Source of the DNA: Helianthus annuus
Lineage: Eukaryota > Streptophyta > Magnoliopsida > Asterales > Asteraceae
Reading direction: 5' to 3'
DNA length: 64,000 nt
Assembly (NCBI RefSeq): GCF_002127325.2
Contig: NC_035433.2
Location: 14,682,611-14,746,610 of the forward strand
Part shown: one piece after another, positions 1-10,829 of the stretch
How positions within the stretch are numbered: the first letter of the stretch is position 1
Layout of the letters: the number at the start of each line of letters is the position of its first letter
Translations under genes and position numbers: made by a program
The notes under the pieces: model-generated
What the model was told of the DNA's origin: nothing
Seen by the model: only the letters and a program-made list of their open reading frames with translations
Databases searched by the model: none

Positions 1-169
1 CATTGTATTGACCCATTTACTTTGATTAGTCACTGTGTGTCACTTGTTTGTTCGAGGTAACGAACGAATGATCGCCTTCCTTATGTTCCGTTGATATCTT
101 CAATACCTCTTTTGTTTATCCAATCGTCAATCTCACTCGTTTCTCATGTTTCCTTGTTCTTTTTAGAAT

Positions 170-1261
170 ATGCCACCTAGACGTGATCCAAAACACGATG
201 TTTCCCTTGCAGCCACAATCGTTCAGCAAATGGCTGCTGTGCTTCCGAACCTCACTACCCAGATTAACCAAGCGAATAACAATAGCAACAATAACAATGC
301 TCAGTGTAACTTCAAAACAGTTAATTAGCTAAGCCATCGAAATTTTCTGGGTCTCAAGGAGCAACTGCGCTCCTATAATGGTTCGAGAGTTTGGAAAGCA
401 CATTCAGACATGTTTAGTGTCCAAACGAGCGAAAGGTTGAATTCGCATCTAGTGTTTTTGAAAAACGAGCTTTAACATGGTGGAATGGTGTGATGAGAGA
501 TAGGGGTGCCGATGTAGCACTGGCTCAAACCTGGGAAGAGCTTCGAGCTCTAATGATGAAGGAATTCTGTCCTCGTCATGAAATCAGGGCATTGGAAAGG
601 GAATTCGACGATCTTAAGCAAGATAGCGGTGAGCATCGAGCCTACACGGACCGTTATGAAAAGCATATCTATTATGCCCGACCATGGTTACGCCTTTGTA
701 TAAGGCAATTGAAAATTATATTGATGGCCTCCCTGACTCAGTACAAGATATTGTTACTGGTAGCAACCCTACTACAGTTAGACAGGCCATTGAGCTATCC
801 GCTACCCTGACTGAATCTCAGATCAGGAAAGGTAAACTTTTCCGAAAAGGCGACAAGAAACCAACCGATGAATCGAAACCAAAGGATAAGCAAACTGAGT
901 CCTCTAAGAAGTCAAAGAAGCGTAGGGCTTCCAAGAACTTCGCCGTGATTGCTCAAAATGATCAAGCTGTCCCTAACCAACCAGTTCAACCCCCTTCTAA
1001 GAATCCATACAACGGGACTGCACCCTTGTGCAACCAATGTAACCTCATCATCATGCTAGTGTGAAATGCCGCAAATGCCTAAATTGTCGACTTGCTGGTC
1101 ATACAGCTAGGGTTTGCCGAGCAGCAGCTGCACCAAATCAAGCTGACAACAATCCTGCTCAAGCTCGTTCTCCACCAGGTTCTTGCTACAACTGTGGCGA
1201 GATGGGCTATTTTAGAAACAATTGCCCAAAGCATGCTAATGCAAATCCAGCACAAGGATGA
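170..1261 (+). pseudogene. gag: Decayed gag of element O
   Basis: A Gag polyprotein remnant, the nucleocapsid precursor that packages element RNA. The likely start at 170 reads MPPRRDPKHDVSL. Stops fall near 326, 375 and 416, after which the reading shifts through three frames (490-810, 684-1064, 1061-1261). Recognisable parts are the retrotransposon-gag core (ALTWWNGV, then FCPRHEIRALEREF) and two CCHC knuckles near the end. Knuckle one is intact (CLNCRLAGHTARVC). Knuckle two has Tyr for the zinc-binding His (CYNCGEMGYFRNNC). The final TGA at 1259-1261 looks like a mutated Arg codon in the usual GRAF motif, so the original frame went on. No protease or RT follows. Clearly not functional. Confidence 0.8.
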
Positions 1262-1892
1262 GCATTTGACTGACTGGAAGACGATGCGGTTTAGAAACAA
1301 TCGAACTTTATGTATTATTTTCTTTTGTTATCTAAGTCTTTGAAACAAATATTTTGGTTTATAAATAAATCTTTATTTGCATTACGATGTACAAAAAACA
1401 AATATGGTTACATGTATGAACAACATATCCCATACGATACCGATACCAAGGAACCGTATTCCTTGCAGTCAAACTACCCTCAAAATTCTTCCATTTTGTC
1501 ATCGCGTGCGATCTCCACGAAAATCCTAAATACTCGTTTCTTCTAAGAAACAAAGTACAAGGTGCAAGTTGCAACCCTGAACGAATACCCAAAGTACCAC
1601 TTTAAATCCTTAATTGGATACCCAAGGGTACTTCTGTAAGCCCTTGATTGGTCTTACATATCATATCTTCCCAACTTCACGATATTTTACACAACATATG
1701 ATTTCAAAAGATTACGCATGTTTTCAAAAACCTCATACATGTTTCCAAAATCATCTCACATGGTTTTAAAACATTTCATAAAAATGTTTACATAATATAC
1801 TTAGTACATGATTTCAAAAACATTACAAAAGGTTTTCAAAAACATATTTTTAATGATCCCAAGCATAGCTCCCAAAAACAATTTTGCTCGTT
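1262..1892. other. AT-rich non-coding part of O
   Basis: No coding similarity seen. The first 60 bases continue the broken gag. From about 1680 to 1860 there are loose repeats of a CATG-TTTCAAAA type phrase. I see no promoter or gene here. Confidence 0.4.
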
Positions 1893-2075
1893 TGTTGCCT
1901 TAACATACGTAGCGCGCGATTTCCAAGAACACCCTGCATCGTATGCCGACTTAGCATGCTTAGCACAATGATTTCAAGGATCCGTTTGCTTCATATGTTG
2001 TCTTAGCATATCTAGCACCTTGATTTCATAAACACTATGTTTCGTATGTTGTCATAGCATACCTAGTACAAGATT
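1893..2075. repeat. Degenerate ~52-bp tandem repeat, four units
   Basis: Four diverged units start near 1893, 1939, 1992 and 2044. Each carries a phrase like TATGTTGTCTTAGCATA followed by CTAGCAC and a GATTTC run. The units differ at many sites, so the array is old. Function unknown. Confidence 0.55.
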
Positions 2076-2487
2076 CCTAAACTCTTCCCGCTATAAGAAT
2101 TCCAAATCCTTATAGGATCTTCTTCATAGTTAGATCCTTGTAGATGTTTAAAGCGCAAAATCAAAGTCCTTAATTGGATTCTTTGTATGCTTTAATACGA
2201 ATGTTACAATTCCTTGTAAACGAAATCGAATTCTTATAAGATCATCCTATCTTTACAGATAAGATTCTTGAGGATGTTGAAGTCCATTGACTGGATTCCT
2301 GGTATAGTTTGAATACCCCTGTACAAATCGACAACAAGTTAATAACAATTAATAACAAACTGATAACGAATTAATAACCAATTGAACAATTATGTGCTTA
2401 TGTGTTTATGTTTTGACCTAGTCAAAGTTATCTCAAGATTGTTCAACAAATTCTATCCCCTACACATTATAAAACAAACTGTGCAGA

Positions 2488-2545
2488 CTGTGCAAGGAAT
2501 TACGTAATTATGGATGCACACATAATTATGGAATTTAGTGCACAG
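2488..2545 (+). other. Two-step hairpin with 8-nt TGCA-type loop (copy 1)
   Basis: The outer stem is CTGTGCA (2488-2494) with TGCACAG (2539-2545). The inner stem is TAATTATG (2505-2512) with CATAATTA (2521-2528). The loop is GATGCACA. The same outer stem and the same 8-nt loop size recur in element A (16460-16517), and a related inner hairpin occurs in element C (58043-58072). In this copy the loop has only a 4-nt palindrome. See findings. Confidence 0.6.
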
Positions 2546-2603
2546 AAACCACAACAAGTTTTGCCATGTATAAACATAAACAAGAAACTAAAGTTAACTC
2601 TAT

Positions 2604-3608
2604 TCATTTCCATTTCTGATGAAGTACCCGCTATTCATTTTTCACTTCTGAAAGAAATACCCGCTGAGGGAAATGAATAATCTACTCATGAACCGTGTTC
2701 ATTTTCATTTCGTATGAAGTACCCCCTGAGGAAAATGAAATATCCATTCATATTCGCTTCTGAGAAATACCCACTGAGGAAAATGAACAAATTCATTTTC
2801 ATTTATGATAAAGTACCCACTGAGGAAGATAAACCATCCGTTCATTTTCACTTCTGAAGAAATACCCACCGAGGAAAATGAATAAATTCATTCCATTTCC
2901 GACGAAATACCCACTGAGGAAAATGAATTGATCATTCATTTTCATTTCTAAAGAAATACCCGCTGAGGGAATGAATAATCCTGCGTCAATCCTTCATTTC
3001 TACTTCTGACGAAGTACCCACTGAGGAAAATGAATCATCCATTCATTTTCACTTCTGAAAAATATCCATCGGAGGAAATGAATATCTTTCTCAATAATCC
3101 TTCATTTATACTTCTGACGAAGTACCCACTGAGGAAAATGAATCATCCATTCATTTTCGCTTCTGAAGAAATATCCATCGGAGGAAATGAATATCTTTTT
3201 CAATAATCCTTCATTTCTACTTCTGACGAAGTACCCACTAAGGAAAATGAATCATCCATTCATTTTCACTTCTGAAGAAATATCCATCGGAGGAAATGAA
3301 TATATTTTTCAATAATCCTTCATTTCTACTTCTGACGAAGTATCCACTGCAGAAAATGAATCATCCATTCATTTTCGCTTCTGAAGAAATAACCATTGAG
3401 AAATAAACAGCTTATCCATTCCTTCTTTTCTATTTCTGATAAAAGTATCCATCGGAGAAAATGAATTATCCATTCATTTCTACTTTTGAAGAAATACCCA
3501 TTGGAAACGAATAACCTATTCATCTTTCATTTCCACATCTGACGAAGAATCCATTGGAGAAAATGAATCATCCATTCATTTTCGCTTCAAAGTATATCCA
3601 CTAGGGAA
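2604..3608. repeat. Tandem array of ~20 AT-rich hairpin units
   Basis: About 20 half-units of roughly 50 bp alternate between two types. One reads near CTTCTGACGAAGTACCCACT, the other near CTTCTGAAGAAATATCCATC. Together they form a higher-order unit of about 108 bp that is clearest between 2990 and 3400. Many units are bounded by ATTCATTTTC on the left and GAAAATGAAT on the right, a perfect 10-bp inverted repeat, so a transcript would fold into a row of stems. Short ORFs on the minus strand (3326-3523) are a by-product of the repeat. Confidence 0.75.
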
Positions 3609-4404
3609 TGACAAGTTTATGCCTTGCATGGGAATCTTTGATGGTACGCAAATAGATGACACCCTAGATTCCATGCAAGACAATTGTTTAACTGTGACAA
3701 CTCGAATTTCCAAGATTCCTATTTCGCATTTATTGCACGTTCATTTATTATCTAGTTGTTTAATTGCACAAATAATTGGCTATGGAACTGTAACGTTTTG
3801 ATACAATGAAGTGTATTGTGTGTTCATGCATGGTTATGAGTTAATTGTGAAAGACCAGTCTAATACATAAACTTGGTGGTGAAACTGTGAAATTGTTGTG
3901 AGATGGTGTACTTGTGTAAAAGTTAATACTTGAGGATATAGAAAGCAATTAGTGAAATCCTTGTGATACTTAACCCTAATCTCCTTCCCTAATCATTCAC
4001 TAATCATCACACAAGAATCAAAACACGTACCCTCATATCCTCTAATCCTCTCTACAACCATCTTCTCATCATTCTTGGAGTCACAAGTTCTTTTGCATCA
4101 AGTTTGATTATCAATCCATCTAGAATCAAATCAAGGTAATTGTTTAATCATTGTTTGTGATTAATTGTTGATTGATTGATGCATGTAAACCCTAGTTCTT
4201 CACAATACTAGTTCTGTAGTTATTGAGTGAATCCTGATGATTGTGTTATGATGATGATTAGTCATGAAATCGTTTGTTTGATGACAAGATATGCTTGATA
4301 CGATGAAGTTGTTAATTGTTAAATTGATTCCTGTTATGCAATGTACGAATTAGGGTTCCAGATCGTATGAACAAGAGAATGTAACTGTTACAATTGTGAT
4401 TGTG

Positions 4405-4925
4405 ATCGTCTGAGTTTTATTATAACACAACGATGTCCGAGCTTTAATAACATTACGTAGTCTGAGTTTTATCATTGGATTTAGTCCGACTTTTAACATG
4501 TAATTGTGTCCGAGGTTTATATATATAACATGATATCCGACTTTTTGGAGAGTATGATATCCGAGTTTTCTAAATACAAGCATGTCCGACCTTTTATGAT
4601 ATGTTAAAACATGTCCGAGTTTTTACACAAGTAAACAAGTGGTCCGAGCTTTGTTGTTAAATGATGATGTCCGAGTTCTTATAAGTATCAAGTGTCCGAC
4701 CTTTGTGAGTTCAATAGTGTCCGAGCTTTGTGCCTCATATGTTGTCCGATCTTTAAGTTTAAAGGGGGTCCGAGTTTTGTGAGCCACCCCTCTTGTCCGA
4801 CTTTGTTTGGGCTCAAAGGTGGTGGTCTGAGTTTTAAGGGGGGGACACCCCTGTCCGAGTTTTAACCCCCCCCCCCCCCCCCCACTTGGTCCGAATTTTG
4901 ATAGGCTTCCCTTGTCCGACTTTGT
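4405..4925. repeat. Array of ~20 GTCCGA-(G/C)-pyrimidine motifs in E1 LTR
   Basis: The phrase GTCCGAGTTTT, or GTCCGACCTTT, recurs about every 30-40 bp with unrelated sequence between. The 3' LTR keeps it on both sides of the nested elements. It may be a binding-site cluster or the worn remains of a tandem repeat. TATATATATA near 4518 lies inside it. Confidence 0.65.
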
Positions 4926-5403
4926 GTAATGATCAAAGGAAGCCCTGAGTTGTGTGTTACTTATTATTGGATCTGATAAGATGTGTATGTCCTATGCTAG
5001 CCACTAACACCGTTAAACCTGTTAAGTTTATTGAAGCTGCTAAATGTGCTAAGTATCTTAACGGTGGCAATTAGGCTAATACCCACGTTAGATTAAACTG
5101 TGAAATCAAAGGCGCGACGCATGAATTATGTGAATACGATTAACTGTTTACGTGATGTATGATTCTGTGTATGATTGTATGATACTGAATGCAACTGTAT
5201 GTTCCTGCATGTATGAACAGTCTATGTGATATCATCCTGCACACAATAAGCACACAAAACACAGTTGCTTGAATGTCAATGATTTGCAAACCCTAATTTG
5301 ATGCAAACACTTACATCGTATCATGTGCAACATATCCTAGGTCGTGTGTAACAGACTTAGACATTTGATAAACCCTAGAGCATAGCATACCGAGCAAACC
5401 AAG

Positions 5404-5996
5404 GTGAGTTCACACAGCCAAGGCATGGGGTTCCCAGGGTGGGAATGGGATTGATTTATTTATTTGTACTTCTCTAGATAATGGAACGTAGTGATATGAT
5501 CCTCGGGTGAGGAAGGTGATTGATTAAGATACTGCTAGACTAGTGATGCTTATAGAACTGATCTTCGCACACACGCCGGGATTGGCTGCGATAATATGAC
5601 TGATCTTCGCACACATGCCAGGGTTGGCTGCGATAATATGACAGATCTTCGCACACATGCCAGGGTTGGCTGCGATAATATGACTGATCTTCGCACACAT
5701 GCCAGGGTTGGCTGCGATAATATGACTAATCTTCGCATACATGCCTAGGAAGGCTGCGAACTATACACTAAAACTTCGCACAGGTGCCGGGTGGCCGCGA
5801 TACAAACATACCTAGTCTAGAATACTTGAGAACTTTCCCTAATCTTCGCATACATGCCTAGGTGGGCTGCGATACGAACTATTACGATACATGACTTAAT
5901 GAACGAATACAAGGCTTATTACACTATTACAATTACTGAACTATAAACTGTGAACTCGCTCAACTAGTTGTTGATCCTCTGTTACATGCCTTGCAG
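5404..5996 (+). other. Predicted LTR intron with seven TCGCA...TGCGA hairpins (E1)
   Basis: The donor is CCAAG/GTGAGTTCAC at 5403/5404. The acceptor is CCTTGCAG/GT at 5996/5997, preceded by TGAACTCGCTCAAC, which could supply a branch point. The same signals occur in B, C and A. Inside are TTCCC/GGGAA (5431-5445, loop AGGGT), CCTC/GAGG (5501-5512, loop GGGT) and seven larger hairpins with stem TCGCA/TGCGA at 5565, 5607, 5649, 5691, 5733, 5776 and 5846. Unit six has CGCGA instead of TGCGA on the 3' side. Each large unit has an inner GCC/GGC pair. The copy in the 3' LTR is 27718-28310. Splicing itself is not shown. Confidence 0.6.
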
Positions 5997-6296
5997 GTCG
6001 TTAGATACATGGAGCTTGCACAGGGAGGAGCAGGTCGTTGTGGAGCATGGATCGTGGATGCCATGTTAAAACATTTAAACATTTAAACTATGATATACAT
6101 TGGGTTTTCGTACTTATGCTTCCGCTACACTTTGAAACTATAATTACGTTTTGAACACCTATCGTATTGAATGATTGGTTTGCATTTATTTTACTTGATA
6201 TTATTTACATGTTCAATATGATTGGTGGCTTGATCCTGGTCAGTCACGCTCCCAAGCGGTGTTACTCCGCGTGTGGATTTTGGGGGTGTGACAGAT

Positions 6297-6308
6297 TGGT
6301 ATCAGAGC
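6297..6308 (+). promoter_or_regulatory. Primer-binding site, initiator tRNA-Met type (E1)
   Basis: TGGTATCAGAGC starts three bases after the 5' LTR end. This is the standard plant gypsy/copia PBS matching the 3' end of initiator tRNA-Met and primes minus-strand DNA synthesis. Confidence 0.92.
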
Positions 6309-6613
6309 CATTGGTTATAGAGAACTTAGTTTTAATATGGGAAAACGTTTTTATTAAAACCAGACTATAACCAGAACAGTGCTCTCAACGATCCACAACG
6401 ACACTTCGCTCCACGTGCAAGACTCGACATTCTAGGTAATAAGGTTTATGTTTATTACCTGCTTGCTAGAAATGTATAGAACTTTGCTCGTAGTATGCTT
6501 AGATTACATTGCTCACTACTTGTTATTGCTTGAGAACACTTGTGTGCTTACACTCTTCTGTCATCACACTACTCGCGAACCATTCATACTTATGCTACCT
6601 TTACTGCTCGATC

Positions 6614-9600
6614 ATGTCCGGACGTGTTAACATGACTCAAGCCCAGTTGACGGCTCTCATTAACGAACAAGTTGCTGCAGCGTTTGCAGCCGCAAAAGCA
6701 GGAGGTATAATCTGCTATTTCAGACCTATCCTAGGATGTTAGATCCTACTCTCGTGACCCAACTCTCGCGCTTAACCTTGACCTATCTTTCTCGCGCAAC
6801 GGGTCAGAACGCACAGCAACCTGTCTGCACATTCAAGAACTTCATGGATTGTCGTCCAAGCACATTCAGTGGCACAGAAGGAGCAGTGGGACTACTCCAT
6901 TGAGTTGGGAAGCTCGAGTCAGTATTCGAGATGTGTGAATGCCCTGAGGCACGCAGGGTCAAGTACGCCACTGGCACGTTGGAAGGAATCGCACTAACCT
7001 GGTGGAACGGGCAAGTTCAGATATTAGGGCTGGCAGCTGCTAACGCCACCCCTTGGAACGATTTTAAGGAACTCGTTAAAAAGGGAATACTGCACGCGTG
7101 ATGACATCCATAAGTTGGAAGTGGAGCTTTACCATTTGAAAATGACGGGGTCAGAAATTGAAGCTTATACGAAACGGTCGAACGAACTGGCCATCCTGTG
7201 TCCAACCATGGTGGACCCTCCGATCAAGCGTATAGAATTGTACCTCAAGGGTCTAGCCTCAGAGATTCAAAGTTATGTGACATCGGTCAACCTTGCTACT
7301 ATCCAGGATGTTACTCATCTTGCTCATCGCCTCACAGATCAGGCAGTAGAACAGAACAAGCTGCCTAGACGCATTGGTGCTATTGCGACTACTTCTGCTA
7401 TTCGCAGTGACAACAAGAGAAGGTGGGATGGAACCTTCAGCAAGGGTTCAACTTCAGTTCAGTCTCAGGCACGGCAGCGAAAAATTGATGACTATCAGAG
7501 CACTGGTCAGCAATCTTCTGGTAGTCAAGGGTTGTAACCTCGTCTTAGTTGGTCAGACATTCTCCATCAACCTCATTCCCTAGTCTTGGGTAGTTTCGTT
7601 GTCGTTATTGGGATGGATTGGTTATCCCAACATCACACAGAGATCCTATGCAAGGAGAAGATAGTTCGTATTCCCCGTTCGGGTAGGCAACCTCTCGAAG
7701 TTCAAGGGCGACAAGAGTGGTGCTGTGGTTGGCATCATTTCTTTCTTGAAGGCACAGAAATGTTTACGAAAGGGGCACACTACTATTCTGGCATTAGTTA
7801 CGGATGCATCAGCAAAGGAAAAGAAATTGGAGGATATTCCAGTTGTACGCGACTTTCCTCAGGTGTTTCCTGAAAATTTACCCGATTTACCGCCTCATCG
7901 TCAAGTCGAATTTCAGATCGAGCTCGCTCCAGGAGCAGCACCTATACCTCGCGCACCGTATCGTTTAGCCCCAACTGAACTGGAAGAACTTTCAGAGCAA
8001 CTACAAGAACTCTTGGATAAGGGATTTATCCGACCTATCTCTTCGCCTTGGGGAGCTCCAGTATTATTCGTGAAAAAGAAGGATGGCACTTTCAGGATGT
8101 GCATTGACTACCGCGAACTGAACAAGGTCACAGTGAAGAACCGTTATCCTCTTCCACGTATTGACGACCTATTCGACCAGTTTCAAGGGTCGAGCTACTA
8201 CTCCAAGATAGACTTGAGGTCAGGATACCATCAGCTGAGAGTCCGGGATGAGGACGTCTCCAAAACCGCATTCAGAACTCGCTACGGTCACTACGAGTTT
8301 CTAGTCATGCCATTCGGGCTTACGAACGCGCCTGCAGTTTTCATGGATCTTATGAACAGGGTGTGCAAACCCTATCTTGACAAGTTCGTCATTGTCTCCA
8401 TCGACGACATTCTGATCTACTCCAAGAGTCAGGAGGAACACGAGCAGCACTTACGTCTTATCTTGGAACTTCTTCGAAAGGAACAACTGTACGCCAAGTT
8501 TTCAAAATGCGACTTCTGGCTTCGTGAAGCCCACTTCTTAGGCCATGTGGTGAGTAGGGATGGGATTCATGTCGATCCATCCAAGGTAGATTCGATCAGG
8601 AACTGGCCTGCACCGCGTACACCAACGGAAATACGCCAATTCTTGGGTTTGGCGGGGCATTACAGACGATTTATTAAAGACTTCTCCAAGATCGCACAGC
8701 AGCTCACTATGTTGACACAGAAAGGTGTTACCTATCGTTGGGGTAATACACGAGAAACTGCTTTTCAGTACCTGAAGGATAGACTATGCAGCGCACCTAT
8801 TCTCTTATTGCCAGAGGGCACGGACGATTTTGTGGCCTATTGTGACGCATCGATACAGGGGCTTGGTTGTGTATTGATGCAGCGGGATAAAGTTATTGCC
8901 TACGCTTCGCGATAACTCAAAGTTCATGAACGGAATTATACGACGCACGATTTAGAGCTGGGAGCTGTTGTTTTCGCGCTTAAGATATGGCGACACTACC
9001 TGTACGGTACCAAGTGCCCTATTTATACCGATCACAGGAGTCTCGAGCATATCTTCAAGCAGAAGGAATTGAACATGCGTCAACGACAATGGGTCGAGTT
9101 ATTTAATGATTATGAATGCACTATCAAGTATCATCCAGGCAAAGCCAATGTTGTGGCTGACGCTCTCAGTCGGAAAGGCACTCTACCTAGGCGTGTACGA
9201 GCTCTGCAGCTCACTATTCAGTCTGATCTTCCTACACAGATACGAAATGCTCAAGTTGAAGCATTGAAACCAGAAAACGTCAGGGCTGAAGCCTTACGCG
9301 GCTCAAGGCAACGATTAGAACAGAAGGAAGACGACACCTACTATGTAACAGGGCGTATTTGGGTACCACTGTACGGCGGTTTACGAGAACTTGTGATGGA
9401 TGAAGCTCATAAGTCTCGCTACTCGGTACATCCAGGATCGGATAAAATGTATCACGACATTAGAACAACGTACTGGTGGCCTAGCATGAAGGCCAACATT
9501 GCAACTTACGTCGGAAAATGTTTGACTTGTGCGAAAGTCAAGACAGCGTACCAGAAACCCTCAGGCCTACTTCAGTAACCTAAGATACCGCAGTGGAAAT

Positions 9601-10753
9601 GGGAAGAAATTTCCATGGATTTTGTTACTGGCTTGCCTAGATCCCAGCGTGGGAATGATACTATTTGGGTGATCGTGGATCGACTCACCAAGTCTGCTCA
9701 TTTCTTGGCTATCAAAGAAACGGATAAGTTCTCCACTCTAGCAGACATCTACTTGAAAGAAGTTGTTTCGAGGCACGGAGTGCCAACCTCTATTATTTCG
9801 GATCGGGATGCACGATTCACTTCAGAACTGTGGCAAGCAATGCACAAATCTTTTGGCTCTCGATTAGACATGAGCACAGCTTATCACACTCAGATGGATG
9901 GGCAGTCTGAGCGCACGATTCAAACCCTAGAAGACATGCTTCGGGCATGTGTTATTGATTTCGGCAACAGCTGGGAAAAACACCTCCCTTTAGTGGAATT
10001 TTCGTACAATAACAGTTACCACACCAGCATACAAGCCGCTCCATTCGAGGCATTGTACGGACGTAAATGCCGGTCACCTCTCTGTTGGGCAGAGGTGGGG
10101 GATAGTCAGATTACAGGTCCAGAAATGGTAGTTGACGCTACTGAACGAATAGCACAGATACGACAACGCATGGCGGCAGCTCGTGATCGCTAGAAAAGCT
10201 ACGCTGACCTACGCAGAAAACCGCTCGATTCCAAGTTGGGGATCGAGTGCTACTCAAAGTCTCACCCTGGAAGGGTGTGGTTAGATTTGGTAAACGAGGC
10301 AAGCTCAATCTACGGTATGTTGGACCGTTCGAGATCATAGAAAGAATAGGCAAAGTAGCCTACAGACTAAACCTACCAGCTGAACTCGGTGCAGTTCACA
10401 ACGTATTCCACGTGTCGAATCTGAATACGTGTCTGTCAGATGAGACCCTTATAGTTCCTTTTAAGGAACTCACTATCGATGAGCGGTTGCAGTTCGTCGA
10501 GGAGCCAGTTGAAATCACGGACCGGGATGTTAAGGTCCTCAAAAGCAAGAGAATCCCTCTTGTTCGAGTTCGTTGGAACTCCCGACGTGGCCCATAGTAC
10601 ACCTGGGAACGCGAATACCAAATGAAAGAAAAGTACCCCAAGTTATTCGGAACCAATGCAACCACTACTGAGACTGAAGCTACTACTGCGGAATTTCGGG
10701 ACGAAATTCCAAATCAACGGGGGGATGATGTGACACCCCAGGAAAATCAGTAA
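6614..10753 (+). pseudogene. gag-pol: Broken gag-pol of E1
   Basis: Domain order matches B: Gag, RT, RNase H, integrase, chromodomain. The start at 6614 reads MSGRVNMTQAQL. Defects relative to B: TGG to TGA at 6901; an extra A near 7078; about 585 nt missing at about 7530, which removes both zinc knuckles and the protease DSGAD site; an extra G near 7706; stops at 8913, 9576, 10191 and 10595; single-base losses near 10203 and 10230. RT (7725-8915) still has the catalytic IDD, preceded by SIDD instead of FIDD. Integrase keeps SDRDARF, and the C-terminal chromodomain reads [10 protein letters not shown]. The AG acceptor of the proposed gag intron is also lost (near 6800). Most stops are C-to-T or G-to-A. 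The element cannot make its own proteins. Confidence 0.9.
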
Positions 10754-10829
10754 ACGATACAACTTACCTAGCTTCCTCAGTAACCGCATGCTAAATTTCG
10801 GGACGAAATTTCTTTCAAGTTGGGGATAA
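10691..10829 (+). promoter_or_regulatory. Twin GGA-loop hairpins and polypurine tract of E1
   Basis: Hairpin one is 10691-10709 (arms GAATTTCG/CGAAATTC, loop GGA), inside the end of pol. Hairpin two is 10793-10811 (arms AAATTTCG/CGAAATTT, loop GGA). The purine-rich AAGTTGGGGATAA just before the 3' LTR is the likely plus-strand primer. The same pair is present in B and C. Confidence 0.75.

Larger units (their letters stand above)
1..3692 (+). mobile_element. Left part of outermost Ty3/gypsy element O
   Basis: This is internal sequence of an old gypsy element whose 5' LTR lies outside the window. It holds a broken gag (170-1261) and then about 2.4 kb of AT-rich non-coding DNA with two repeat arrays and one notable hairpin. 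No pol domain is visible. O is cut at 3692 by element E1 and resumes at 28608, with TTAAC repeated on both sides. Its right end has a hairpin, a purine tract and an LTR start near 28677. That both sides belong to one element is inferred from the matching duplication and the usual gypsy layout. Confidence 0.7.
3693..6293 (+). repeat. E1 5' LTR (2601 bp)
   Basis: Starts TGTGACAACTCG and ends GGTGTGACA, directly before the PBS. From left to right it holds an AT-rich promoter-side part, an array of GTCCGA motifs (4405-4925), a poly-C run near 4866-4885, and a predicted intron (5404-5996) filled with hairpins. I could not fix a TATA box with confidence. No coding capacity; short ORFs over the repeats are by-products. 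Confidence 0.93.

Noticed and set aside
4866..4885. Poly-C run that could be an i-motif or regulatory switch
   Set aside because: Its length differs between the two LTRs of E1, which fits slippage; A has a similar short run near 12424 without shared context.
5556..5760. Regular 42-bp repeats that could suggest a CRISPR-like array
   Set aside because: Units are adjacent without unique spacers, lie in a plant LTR and recur in the 3' LTR; they are hairpin tandem repeats.
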